Source: JAQUVS01 sp964389735 (GTDB taxonomy: Bacteria; Bacillota_I; Bacilli_A; RF39; UBA660). Taken from it: a DNA stretch of 29,655 nucleotides. The position numbers and the translations under genes were made by a program. The stretch spans positions 1-29,655 of the forward strand of contig CAYMEJ010000012.1 in NCBI GenBank assembly GCA_964389735.1, read 5' to 3'. The first letter of the stretch is position 1. Each line of letters starts with the position of its first letter. The notes under the pieces are model-generated. The model ran no database searches, was not told the origin of the DNA, and was given only the letters and a program-made list of their open reading frames with translations. Below, one piece after another: positions 17,983-25,341 of the stretch.

Positions 17983-19217
17983 ACATTTTCAAAAGTGTAA
18001 TAACTTTCTACATCTTCATTAGTGTTTCTTGATTTATCACCAATATATAATGTACATAGTACATCACCTATTTTAACGTCGTCACCTATTTTTTTCTTTA
18101 ATACTATTCCTACTTTAGGATCTATATAATCTTCTTTTACTACTCTTCCTCCGCCTAAATCTAGGGATAACTTTCCAAATTTATAAGCATCCATATTTAC
18201 AATATGTCCTTCTGTTCTTGAAATGATATCTTTTGTAACATTTGATATTTCTATTTTAGATAGGTCTCCACCTTGTGCTTTTACGAATTCAACAAATTTT
18301 GCAAATGCTTGTCCGTTTGTTATAGATTCTTTTACAAGTCTTGAAGCTTCTTCTATTTCTATTCCTTTACCCATTGAAACCATTTTACTTGCTAAGGCAT
18401 GACAAAGTGCTACTAAGTAGTTATTTTCTTCACCTTTTAATATTTTCATTACTTCTATTATTTCTAAACTATTACCTATTGATGTTCCTAGAGGTATATC
18501 CATATATGTAATCATTGTTTCTACTTCTCTAGCATATTTTTTACCTATTTTCTTCATTAATTCTGATAATTTAGCAGCTTCTTCTCCATTTTTTAATAAA
18601 GAACCATTACCTACTTTTATATCTATCATTATTTTATCAGCACCACTTGCAATTTTTTTACTCATGATACTTGATGCAATTAATGGAATTGATTCTACTG
18701 TTCCTGTTACATCTCTTAAAGCATATACTTTTTTATCTAATGGTGCTAGATTACCTGTTTGACTAGTTACTGCAAATCCTACTGAATTTACTTGTCCAAT
18801 AAAATCTTCTTTTGATAATGCAGTTCTAAATCCTGGTATACTTTCCAATTTATCTATTGTTCCACCTGTATGTCCTAATCCTCTACCACTCATTTTTGGA
18901 ACTTTAACACCTAATGATGCTACTATTGCTCCAATTACTAATGTAGTTTTATCTCCTACTCCACCAGTTGAATGTTTATCTACTTTTACACCCTTTATAG
19001 AACTTAAATCTAATCTTTCTCCACTTTTTATAAATATATCTGTTAATTCAAAAGTTTCTTCATCTGTCATTCCATTTATACATATTGCCATTAGTAAGGA
19101 ACTCATTTGATAATCTGGAATTCTATTATCTAAAAATCCCATAAATGCATAGTTAATTTCATCTTTTGTAAGTTCTAAACCTTTTCTTTTTTTATTTATA
19201 ATATCATTGATTGTCAT
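17955..19217 (-). CDS. pdp: Pyrimidine-nucleoside phosphorylase
   Basis: Cytoplasmic salvage enzyme that splits uridine, thymidine or deoxyuridine with phosphate into base and (deoxy)ribose-1-phosphate. 420 residues, close to the usual 430. The helical N-terminal domain starts MTINDIINKKRKG; the phosphate-binding signature VDKHSTGGVGDKTTL lies near residues 79-93; SGRGLGHTGGTIDKLESIPGF is the other strongly conserved block. The start is supported by SD GGGGTGAT. It follows the XRE gene on the same strand, but a terminator-like hairpin and a TATAAT box (19243-19248) separate them, so independent transcription is likely. Two TGTACAT elements in its promoter may be operators. Confidence 0.95.
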   Translation of the reverse strand: MTINDIINKKRKGLELTKDEINYAFMGFLDNRIPDYQMSSLLMAICINGMTDEETFELTDIFIKSGERLDLSSIKGVKVDKHSTGGVGDKTTLVIGAIVASLGVKVPKMSGRGLGHTGGTIDKLESIPGFRTALSKEDFIGQVNSVGFAVTSQTGNLAPLDKKVYALRDVTGTVESIPLIASSIMSKKIASGADKIMIDIKVGNGSLLKNGEEAAKLSELMKKIGKKYAREVETMITYMDIPLGTSIGNSLEIIEVMKILKGEENNYLVALCHALASKMVSMGKGIEIEEASRLVKESITNGQAFAKFVEFVKAQGGDLSKIEISNVTKDIISRTEGHIVNMDAYKFGKLSLDLGGGRVVKEDYIDPKVGIVLKKKIGDDVKIGDVLCTLYIGDKSRNTNEDVESYYTFENVKKKDEILI

Positions 19218-19237
19218 GATATCACCCCTTTATTCTA

Positions 19238-19272
19238 TGTACATTATATAAAAAAAATAGGATTTTGTACAT
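19238..19272 (-). promoter_or_regulatory. pdp promoter with paired TGTACAT elements
   Basis: Minus strand: -10 TATAAT (19243-19248), 17-base spacer, -35 TGTACA (19266-19271). TGTACAT occurs at 19238-19244 and 19266-19272, 28 bases apart, overlapping both promoter boxes. A repressor site is possible; the evidence is only the repeat. Confidence 0.4.
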
Positions 19273-19283
19273 ACATTATCCTA
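19250..19283 (-). terminator. Weak terminator after the XRE gene
   Basis: Six-base stem (19258-19263 with 19278-19283), 14-base loop, then eight T in the minus direction. It includes the XRE stop codon. Confidence 0.5.
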
Positions 19284-19629
19284 ATTTCTTTTCTATTAAT
19301 TCAATTGTTCTTTTTGGATCTTTCATTGACTTCTTATATAGTTTTCTATGATTTCTTAATTCCATTATGAATTCTATCTCATCTCGTGCCATATTAACAC
19401 CATAGCTTGCTTCTCTTTCTCCTATACAATATTCTCCACCTAGTAAATAATTTACTTCTACTTTTAATACATTAGCTAAGTCCATAAGTGTATCTAATGT
19501 TGGTATTCTTTCACCTTTTTCATAACCACAAATACTAACTTTTGTTACATTAACTAATTTTCCTAGTTGTTCTTGAGTTAGACCTTTTTCTTTTCTTAAT
19601 TTTTTTATTCTATCTCCTAGTAATAACAC
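19276..19629 (-). CDS. XRE-family transcriptional regulator
   Basis: Small DNA-binding regulator of 117 residues. The helix-turn-helix occupies about residues 6-62: LGDRIKKLRKEKGLTQEQLGKLV, KVSICGYEKGERIPTLDTLMDLANVLKVEVNYLLGG, the typical Cro/CI-type fold. The C-terminal tail (~63-117) is charged and helical (ASYGVNMARDEIEFIMELRNHRKLYKK) and has no recognised domain; it may mediate dimerisation. The start is GTG, with SD AAGGTGAT four bases upstream. The promoter is bracketed by a 17-bp perfect inverted repeat (19646-19707), strongly suggesting negative autoregulation. Neighbours pdp and ssb give no clear clue to further targets, and there is no phage gene nearby. Confidence 0.9.
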   Translation of the reverse strand: MLLLGDRIKKLRKEKGLTQEQLGKLVNVTKVSICGYEKGERIPTLDTLMDLANVLKVEVNYLLGGEYCIGEREASYGVNMARDEIEFIMELRNHRKLYKKSMKDPKRTIELIEKKLG

Positions 19630-19645
19630 TTTATCACCTTCGTTT

Positions 19646-19707
19646 CTTTTTAGTTAACTTTATTATAGATAGCACTCTGGTATAAAACTTTAAAGTTAAC
19701 TAAAAAG
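19646..19707 (-). promoter_or_regulatory. XRE promoter flanked by a 17-bp perfect inverted repeat
   Basis: CTTTTTAGTTAACTTTA at 19646-19662 and its exact reverse complement at 19691-19707, with 28 bases between. Each arm contains the eight-base palindrome AGTTAACT (19652-19659 and 19694-19701). The -10 TATAAT (minus, 19662-19667) touches one arm; the other lies at the -35 region. This is the expected geometry for an autorepressor binding two dimers. Confidence 0.7.
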
Positions 19708-19724
19708 GAACTTATAATTTAATC

Positions 19725-19776
19725 AAAAAGAAGATATAAATCTTCTTCTATGCATACCAGCAGTTATATGCATATT
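19725..19776 (-). terminator. ssb terminator preceded by a TATGCATA hairpin
   Basis: Minus-strand terminator: arms 19728-19735 and 19740-19747, four-base loop, followed by five T. Just before it on the transcript, two TATGCATA copies (within 19748-19776) can form a second stem. Confidence 0.6.
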
Positions 19777-19801
19777 AAATTATGATAGTTGTAACTTTAT
19801 T

Positions 19802-20131
19802 TTATTCATCTGTCTTTTTATTAGTTAGAAATGTTACTTTTTCTGCAATTATTTCTGTTAAATATTTCTTGTTATCATCTTTTTCTACTATTCTACTTTG
19901 TATTCTTCCCTTTACACCTATAATATCACCTTTATTACAATATTCAGTTGTAGATGTTGCTACTCCATCCCAAAGAATACAATCTATAAAATCAGTATCA
20001 TATTCACCAGATGTGTTTTTATAACTTCTTGGTACTGCTAGAGTTATTGTTGTTACTTTTTTTCCACTTTCTGTAGAATTTAATTCAGGAGATCTTACTA
20101 ATCTTCCTACTAATACTATTTGATTCAACAT
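19802..20131 (-). CDS. ssb: Short single-stranded DNA-binding protein
   Basis: OB-fold SSB of 109 residues. The start MLNQIVLVGRLVRSPE is typical and is preceded by SD AAGGAGG. Other family marks: ITLAVPRSYKN, DFIDCILWDGVA (in place of the usual DFIxxVxWG) and GDIIGVKGRIQSR. It ends NKKTDE and lacks both the flexible Gly/Gln-rich tail and the acidic DDDIPF-like tip that recruits replication and repair partners, so it resembles the short SsbB/YwpH type of Bacillus and is probably not the main replicative SSB. That inference assumes a full-length SSB elsewhere in the genome. It is transcribed alone from 20156-20184, with a terminator after it. Confidence 0.92.
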   Translation of the reverse strand: MLNQIVLVGRLVRSPELNSTESGKKVTTITLAVPRSYKNTSGEYDTDFIDCILWDGVATSTTEYCNKGDIIGVKGRIQSRIVEKDDNKKYLTEIIAEKVTFLTNKKTDE

Positions 20132-20155
20132 GGTTTTTCCTCCTTTCGTGTTAGT

Positions 20156-20184
20156 ATGATATATCATTGTTTTATGTAGTACAA
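20156..20184 (-). promoter_or_regulatory. ssb promoter
   Basis: Minus strand: -35 TTGTAC (20179-20184), 17-base spacer, -10 TATCAT (20156-20161), about 17 bases of leader before the strong SD AAGGAGG. Confidence 0.55.
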
Positions 20185-20222
20185 ATTGCTATTTTTAAAT
20201 TTTATAGTGTTTTTTTGCCTAT

Positions 20223-20254
20223 AAAAAAAAGAAATTACTATAATAATTTCTTTT
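20223..20254 (-). terminator. Terminator of the suf operon
   Basis: Eleven-base perfect stem (20227-20237 with 20244-20254), six-base loop, then seven or eight T in the minus direction. Confidence 0.85.
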
Positions 20255-20296
20255 ATTATTTTAACCACTATATTTTAAAAAATAAGTTTATAAGTT

Positions 20297-21607
20297 TTAT
20301 AAATTTCTTTTTAAAAGTTGATTTAATTCTACTGCATATTCCATCGGAAGTTCTTCTCTAAACTTATCTATGAATCCTAATACTATTAATTCCATAGCTT
20401 TTTCTTCATTTATTCCCCTACTCATTAAGTAGAACAAATTTTCTTCACTAATTTTTGATATTGTTGCTTCATGTTCAATATTGCTAGTTGTATTACCACA
20501 AATATTAGTTGGAATTGTATCACTTTTAGATATATCGTCTAATATTAGAGTATCACATTTAATCATTGATTCAGAATTTGTTGCAGATTTCTTTATTTCT
20601 ACTTTTCCTCTATAAGTTGCATTTCCACCATTTTTTGCAATTGATTTGGATACTATATTACTCTTTGTATTTTTTCCTATATGGATCATTCTTGCACCTG
20701 TATCTTGTTGTTGATTAGAACTTGCTACAGAAATAGTAATACATGTTCCATTTGAATTATCTCCTTTTAGGATACATGCAGGATACTTCATTGTTACATT
20801 TGAACCAATGTTTCCATCTATCCATTCCATTGTTCCATTTGTATCTACGAGTGCTCTTTTTGTTACTAAATTATTTACATTTTTTGCCCAATTTTGAATA
20901 GTTGTATACCTACATTTACTGTTTTCACCAACATATATTTCTACTACTGCAGCATGTAAAGATGATTCACTATAGTTGGGTGCTGTACATCCTTCAATAT
21001 AATGTAAATCACTATCATGATCGACTATTATTAGGGTTCTTTCGAATTGACCCATATTCTTACTGCTAATTCTAAAATAGCTTTGTAATGGTCTATCTAA
21101 TTTTGTATATGGTGGAATATAAATAAAACTTCCTCCCGAGAATACACTTGAATTAAGTGCTGCAAATTTATTATCAGCATTGGATACTATTTTACCAAAA
21201 TATTTTTTTGCTATTTCATAATGGTTTTTTAAAGCATCTTCTATAGAAGTAAATATAATATTTTTCTTTTTTAATTCTTCTAACATATTATGGTATATTA
21301 CTTCACTTTCATATTGAACTCCCATACCATCAAGGTGTTTTTCACTTTCAATTACTCCAAGTTCACTAAATTCTTCTTTAACATGTTGATTTATTTTATC
21401 CCAACTATCTTTAATATCTTCTTCTGTTCTTGTCTTATAATAAATAATCTCATCAAAATTAATATTTGCTGAGGGTCCAAAGTTTGGTAACTCTAATTTA
21501 TTAAATAATTCAAAACTTTTTAATCTATAATCAGTAATTTCTTTATCTTCTTTTTTTATTTTGGATATTTCTTTTATATTTTGAATATTTAATCCTTTTA
21601 TTTCCAT
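20297..21607 (-). CDS. sufB: Fe-S cluster assembly protein SufB
   Basis: Core scaffold of the SUF iron-sulfur system; forms the SufBCD complex in the cytoplasm, on which clusters are built. 436 residues (usual about 465). Conserved blocks: ALNSSVFSGGSFIYIPP, HYIEGCTAPNYSESSLHAAVVEIYV, NWAKNVNNLVTKRAL, GNIGSNVTMKYPA and the C-terminal NTTSNIEHEATISKISEENLFYLMSRGI. The ATG at 21607 is preferred over a GTG nine bases upstream because the SD GAAGGTG overlaps the GTG. Last gene of sufC-sufD-sufS-sufU-sufB, the Firmicutes order; the terminator follows at 20223-20254. Confidence 0.97.
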   Translation of the reverse strand: MEIKGLNIQNIKEISKIKKEDKEITDYRLKSFELFNKLELPNFGPSANINFDEIIYYKTRTEEDIKDSWDKINQHVKEEFSELGVIESEKHLDGMGVQYESEVIYHNMLEELKKKNIIFTSIEDALKNHYEIAKKYFGKIVSNADNKFAALNSSVFSGGSFIYIPPYTKLDRPLQSYFRISSKNMGQFERTLIIVDHDSDLHYIEGCTAPNYSESSLHAAVVEIYVGENSKCRYTTIQNWAKNVNNLVTKRALVDTNGTMEWIDGNIGSNVTMKYPACILKGDNSNGTCITISVASSNQQQDTGARMIHIGKNTKSNIVSKSIAKNGGNATYRGKVEIKKSATNSESMIKCDTLILDDISKSDTIPTNICGNTTSNIEHEATISKISEENLFYLMSRGINEEKAMELIVLGFIDKFREELPMEYAVELNQLLKRNL

Positions 21608-21623
21608 TAAAGTCACCTTCTTT

Positions 21624-22034
21624 CTACATTACTTTTTTTATTGATTCAAATGGTAATAATGCACATTTTTTTCTATTAGGTTGTTTATATATTTCATCAT
21701 ATACATTTAATTCTCCTAATAGTTCTTTATCATATTCCTCTTCATTAATCATTTTTTCATAATTATCTACTATCACTTTAGCTTCATCAATAGTTTTTCC
21801 TATCATAGTTTTAATCATTATTGATGTTGCTGAAGTTGATATTGCACATGCTTCTCCATCAAAGCATATATCTTCTATTTTATTATCCCTTATCTTGTAC
21901 ATAATGTCTAAATTATCTATACATGATTCATTATTAGTATTAATTTTAATATAATTATCATCATCACTTAAATGTTTATTCATAGGATTTTCATAATTAT
22001 CTAGTATTATTTCTCTTCTTACTATTGGATCCAT
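21624..22034 (-). CDS. sufU: Sulfur-transfer protein SufU
   Basis: Zinc-dependent sulfurtransferase that accepts sulfur from SufS and passes it to SufBCD. 136 residues. The zinc ligands of the family are all present: Cys38 and Asp40 (ESCIDN, where Bacillus has TCGD), Cys63 (GEACAIS) and Cys124 (RKKCALLPFE). The intact ligand set means a SufU of the zinc type and not an IscU scaffold. It lies 12 bases after sufS, within the operon, with SD GAAGG. Confidence 0.95.
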   Translation of the reverse strand: MDPIVRREIILDNYENPMNKHLSDDDNYIKINTNNESCIDNLDIMYKIRDNKIEDICFDGEACAISTSATSIMIKTMIGKTIDEAKVIVDNYEKMINEEEYDKELLGELNVYDEIYKQPNRKKCALLPFESIKKVM

Positions 22035-22046
22035 ATTATACCTTCT

Positions 22047-23243
22047 TTATATTATTATTTTAAATATATCTTCTTGTTTATTTAGTACTTCTATTAATTT
22101 ATCTATTTCTTCTTTTGTATTATATAAGTAAAGACTAATTCTACAAGTATTTTTTACATTTAGTTCATCTTTTAATATTTTTGCACAGTGATTTCCTGCT
22201 CTTACACATATATTATAATGATTTAAATATACTGCTGTATCTTGTGAAAATATTTTATCTATATTAAATGCTATTGTAGTTGATTCAATATCTTTATTAT
22301 AAATAGTAATATTTTTTATTTTACTTAATTTATCTAATAGATATTTTCTTAATTCTTTTTCATATTGTTCAATGTTATTCATTCCTATATCAAGTAAATA
22401 ATCTATTGCTTTACCAAATCCAATTACTCCTGCAATATTAGGTGTTCCTGCTTCTAATCTTGATGGTAATTCTTTATATTCTATAGTTCCATCACTTTCA
22501 AAATTAGCATTCATTCCACCCCCTAAAGTAGTTGGTTTTATTTTATTTAGTAATTCAAGTCTTCCGTATAAAACTCCTACTCCTGTAGGTCCTAACATTT
22601 TATGTGCTGAGAATGCTAAGAAATCTATATTCATATCTATTACATCAATTTTAATATGTGGAACACTTTGGGCACCATCTACTACAAATATAATATTATT
22701 TTCTCTACAAACTTCTCCTATTTCTTTAATTGGTCTTACATCTCCTAAAACATTAGTGATGTGTGCTAAAGAAATTACTTTAGTATTTTTATTTATATAT
22801 TCTTTTACTTTATTTATACTTAATGTATTATTTTCTTCTAATGGAATGAATTTAACAATTATTCCTATTTCTTTTTCTAATTCTTGCCAAGGTAATATAT
22901 TAGAAGCATGTTCTGCTTTAGTTAATAATACTTCATCACCTTTATGTAAATAGTTTTTCATAAATCCATTTGTAATTATATTAATTGAATCTGTTGTACC
23001 ACTTGTAAATACTACTTCACTTGTTTTTTTACAATTAATAAGTTTCTTTACTTTAGTTCTTACACCTTCATACTCTTCATCTACTCTTAGACTATTATTA
23101 TAGTCACCTCTATGAGCATTAGCAGTATAATTTGTATAATAATCTACTATTTTATCTACTACTTGTTTTGGTTTCAATGTAGTAGCACCATTATCAAAGT
23201 ATATAATTCCAGTATCTAGTATTTTAAAATCTTCTCTATTCAT
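22047..23243 (-). CDS. sufS: Cysteine desulfurase SufS
   Basis: PLP enzyme that removes sulfur from L-cysteine to give alanine and an enzyme persulfide for Fe-S assembly. 398 residues, a normal length. The PLP lysine is Lys215 in FLAFSAHKMLGPTG; the persulfide-carrying cysteine is Cys353 in VRAGNHCAK (family: RAGHHCA). N-terminal YFDNGATTLKPKQV is also typical of group II desulfurases. SD AAGGAGGTG is the best in the operon. It lies 18 bases after sufD and before its dedicated acceptor sufU. Confidence 0.97.
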   Translation of the reverse strand: MNREDFKILDTGIIYFDNGATTLKPKQVVDKIVDYYTNYTANAHRGDYNNSLRVDEEYEGVRTKVKKLINCKKTSEVVFTSGTTDSINIITNGFMKNYLHKGDEVLLTKAEHASNILPWQELEKEIGIIVKFIPLEENNTLSINKVKEYINKNTKVISLAHITNVLGDVRPIKEIGEVCRENNIIFVVDGAQSVPHIKIDVIDMNIDFLAFSAHKMLGPTGVGVLYGRLELLNKIKPTTLGGGMNANFESDGTIEYKELPSRLEAGTPNIAGVIGFGKAIDYLLDIGMNNIEQYEKELRKYLLDKLSKIKNITIYNKDIESTTIAFNIDKIFSQDTAVYLNHYNICVRAGNHCAKILKDELNVKNTCRISLYLYNTKEEIDKLIEVLNKQEDIFKIII

Positions 23244-23261
23244 TTAAAACACCTCCTTTTG

Positions 23262-23945
23262 TTATATTTTATAAATCTCTTCTATATATTTACTTTCTAT
23301 TTCTTCATTTAAATTCATTTTATTTAATAAGAATGATTTTAATAATAAGAATCTGCAATCTTTTTTATTTATTCCTCTACTCATTAAATAGAACATATCA
23401 TCTTTTTTAAAGTTTCCTATGTATGCTTGATGATTTGCTTCAACGTTATAGTTATCAATATATAAATTAGGTTTAATTATTGATTCACTATCTTTAATAT
23501 TAATGATTTTATTGTCTTGATTACATATACATTCTTCACTTGTTTTAGGAATAACTCCATTAACATCAAATATTATTTTATTACCTTCTACACTTATACC
23601 ATGATTAATTATATTACTAATTGTTTTTGATTTATTATGATTTACTGTTATTTTATAATTTTGCTTATTATAATTGATACTACTATAATGAAGTTGTAAT
23701 TTAGAGTTTTCTCCATCTAAGTTAACTATTATATTACTTGAATCATCTATCATTAATAAGTTTAAAGTTAATGAACTGTTTTCTTTTATATATATATTAA
23801 TATTCTTTGTATTTGATTCATTCATTGTAATTATTACATCAATATCTTTATCTATTTCTAAGTTTAAATCATCTTTATTTATTTTTAATAATAAGTCACT
23901 GTTTTCTTTAATCTTTAAATATTCATCTACTATTAATTTATTCAT
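23262..23945 (-). CDS. sufD: Minimal SufD-like Fe-S assembly protein
   Basis: Position between sufC and sufS and the C-terminal motif QAYIGNFKKDDMFYLMSRGI identify it as SufD. It is only 227 residues, about half the usual 430-440. The N-terminal helical domain and much of the beta-helix are missing, while the central repeats (INIYIKENSSLTLNLLMI, NIIVNLDGENSKLQLHYSSI) and the C-terminal helical part that contacts SufC remain. No frameshift or upstream coding sequence is visible, since sufC ends two bases before the ATG, so the protein is genuinely short. No clear SD; translation is probably coupled to sufC. It presumably pairs with SufB as a reduced partner. Confidence 0.9.
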   Translation of the reverse strand: MNKLIVDEYLKIKENSDLLLKINKDDLNLEIDKDIDVIITMNESNTKNINIYIKENSSLTLNLLMIDDSSNIIVNLDGENSKLQLHYSSINYNKQNYKITVNHNKSKTISNIINHGISVEGNKIIFDVNGVIPKTSEECICNQDNKIINIKDSESIIKPNLYIDNYNVEANHQAYIGNFKKDDMFYLMSRGINKKDCRFLLLKSFLLNKMNLNEEIESKYIEEIYKI

Positions 23946-23946
23946 A

Positions 23947-24702
23947 TTAATTATTTTGGTTTAGTTCATTAAACATAGAAAAACCATTCTTTTCTAATTC
24001 TTTTGCTAAACTAAAATCTCCTGTTTTTACAATATTACCATTCATCATTATATGAACATAATTAGGTTTTAAGTATTCTAATATTTTTGGATAGTGAGTT
24101 ATTATTAATACTGATACATCTTTGTTTTCATTTAAATAATTATTAATATTTTTACATACTATTTTTAAGTTATCTACATCTAATCCTGAATCAAGTTCAT
24201 CTAATATCAACAAAGATGGTTTTAATAATTTCATTTGAAGAATTTCATTTTTCTTTCTTTCTCCACCTGAAAAGTCTTGATTTATTGATCTATGCATCAT
24301 TTTTTGATCCATATCTAAATCATTCATAGCTTGTTCCATATCTTTCATGAATTCGTATATTCCTACTTTAGTTTGTCTTTTATTAGATACTGCTGTTTTT
24401 AGAAATTCACTATTAGATATTCCTTCTATACTTATTGGATTTTGCATTGCTAAGAATATTCCTTTATTTGCTATTATATCTGTTTCTAAGTCTTTTATTG
24501 ATTCATTTTCAAATAATATGTCACCATTTGTTATAGTATAATCTTTACTTCCCATTATTACTTTTGATAAAGTACTTTTACCTGTACCATTTGGTCCCAT
24601 TATTACATGTATTTCACCATTACCTATAGATAAATTGAAATTTCTTAATATTTCTTTTTTATCTTTTGTAATTACATCTATATCTTTAATTTCTAATTTC
24701 AT
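23947..24702 (-). CDS. sufC: Fe-S cluster assembly ATPase SufC
   Basis: Soluble ABC-type ATPase that drives conformational change in the SufBCD scaffold. 251 residues, the usual size. Walker A GPNGTGKST (36-44), Q-loop region LAMQNPISIEGIS, SufC signature FSGGERKKNEILQM, Walker B LLILDELDSGLDVD and switch His in VLIITHYPKIL. First gene of the suf operon. SD AGGTGAT lies five bases before the ATG, behind a leader of roughly 80 nt from a near-consensus promoter at 24790-24817. No membrane segment and no permease partner, as expected for SufC. Confidence 0.97.
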   Translation of the reverse strand: MKLEIKDIDVITKDKKEILRNFNLSIGNGEIHVIMGPNGTGKSTLSKVIMGSKDYTITNGDILFENESIKDLETDIIANKGIFLAMQNPISIEGISNSEFLKTAVSNKRQTKVGIYEFMKDMEQAMNDLDMDQKMMHRSINQDFSGGERKKNEILQMKLLKPSLLILDELDSGLDVDNLKIVCKNINNYLNENKDVSVLIITHYPKILEYLKPNYVHIMMNGNIVKTGDFSLAKELEKNGFSMFNELNQNN

Positions 24703-24789
24703 AATTAATCACCTATCTAATTTTATCACTTTTTTCTTTATTTTTATAGTAAAATATTACATTTAAAAATATTGTTTAAATATCTTCTT

Positions 24790-24817
24790 ATTATATAATT
24801 TAATTAATTTTTGTCAA
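24790..24817 (-). promoter_or_regulatory. Promoter of the suf operon
   Basis: Minus strand: consensus -35 TTGACA (24812-24817), 16-base spacer, -10 TATAAT (24790-24795). It leaves an AT-rich leader of about 80 nt with no clear riboswitch fold. The -35 overlaps a plus-strand -35 (TTGTCA, 24811-24816). Confidence 0.75.
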
Positions 24818-24839
24818 TTTGATTATTATTTTATATTAT
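24811..24839 (+). promoter_or_regulatory. Promoter of the candidate small RNA or HIT leader
   Basis: -35 TTGTCA (24811-24816), 17-base spacer, -10 TATTAT (24834-24839); predicted start near 24846. It is divergent from and overlaps the suf -35 box. Confidence 0.55.
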
Positions 24840-24845
24840 TTTACA

Positions 24846-24905
24846 TAATAGTTATGAATATTCGCAGATATTCACATAAAATGCTTTTGGCATTTTATTT
24901 TTTTT
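24846..24905 (+). ncRNA. Candidate small RNA or transcription attenuator upstream of the HIT gene
   Basis: About 60 nt with two hairpins. The first is TGAATAT-tcgcag-ATATTCA (24855-24874). The second is a nine-base perfect stem ATAAAATGC-ttttg-GCATTTTAT (24876-24898) followed by eight T (24898-24905), a textbook rho-independent terminator. No plus-strand gene ends upstream to need this terminator: the nearest upstream gene, sufC, is on the other strand. It has its own promoter at 24811-24839. It is either an independent small RNA or an attenuated leader of the HIT gene, whose own -10 (TACAAT) begins three bases after the T-run. Confidence 0.5.
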
Positions 24906-24907
24906 GC

Positions 24908-24931
24908 TACAATTAAGTTGGAGATGATAAA
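24908..24931 (+). promoter_or_regulatory. -10 and ribosome site of the HIT gene
   Basis: TACAAT (24908-24913), six bases, then GGAGATGAT and the ATG at 24932. Any -35 (TTTGGC or TTGGCA) would lie inside the terminator hairpin, 15-16 bases upstream. Confidence 0.45.
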
Positions 24932-25321
24932 ATGGATTGTTTATTTTGTAAAATAATAGATGGAGATATTCCTAGTTATACTGTTTATGAAGATGATATT
25001 GTTAAGGTATTTTTAGATATTAATCCTTCTACTAATGGGGATTCATTAATTGTTCCTAAGAAACATTGTGTAGATATTATTGATATGGATGAAGATACTT
25101 GGAATCATATATTAAAGATAGAAAAATTGATGTATAAAATATTTGTTGATAAATTAGGATGTGAAGGTTTAACTATTGTTCAAAATAATGGTTATGGTCA
25201 AGAAATAAAACATTTTCATGTTCATTTAACTCCTAGGTATTCAAACGATAAATTAAGAAATTCTTTTAATTCAGATATATTAGTTGAATTTGAAGATATT
25301 ATGACACAAATAAAGGATTAG
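24932..25321 (+). CDS. HIT-family nucleotide hydrolase (Hint-like)
   Basis: Small cytoplasmic protein of the histidine-triad superfamily, which hydrolyses or transfers nucleotidyl groups on AMP-type substrates. 129 residues. Start MDCLFCKIIDGDIPSYTVYEDD is highly characteristic. The catalytic HIT motif is HFHVHLTPR with His94, His96 and His98; CxxC at residues 3-6 matches the zinc site of Hint/Hit proteins. It is monocistronic, ends at a shared bidirectional terminator, and sits behind a promoter-terminator unit that may attenuate it. Confidence 0.95.
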   Translation: MDCLFCKIIDGDIPSYTVYEDDIVKVFLDINPSTNGDSLIVPKKHCVDIIDMDEDTWNHILKIEKLMYKIFVDKLGCEGLTIVQNNGYGQEIKHFHVHLTPRYSNDKLRNSFNSDILVEFEDIMTQIKD

Positions 25322-25340
25322 ATATTTCTAATCCTTTTTA
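25312..25340. terminator. Bidirectional terminator between the HIT and GT2 genes
   Basis: Ten-base perfect stem (25312-25321 with 25328-25337), six-base loop, T-run on the plus strand and a shorter one on the minus strand. Confidence 0.8.
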
Positions 25341-25341
25341 A

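Noticed and set aside
25258..25263. AGG reassigned from Arg, as reported for some uncultured Bacilli
   Set aside because: AGG encodes the conserved Arg of the HIT motif region (HLTPRY, codon near 25236) and of ILRYP in the VanY-like protein, so it reads as Arg here.
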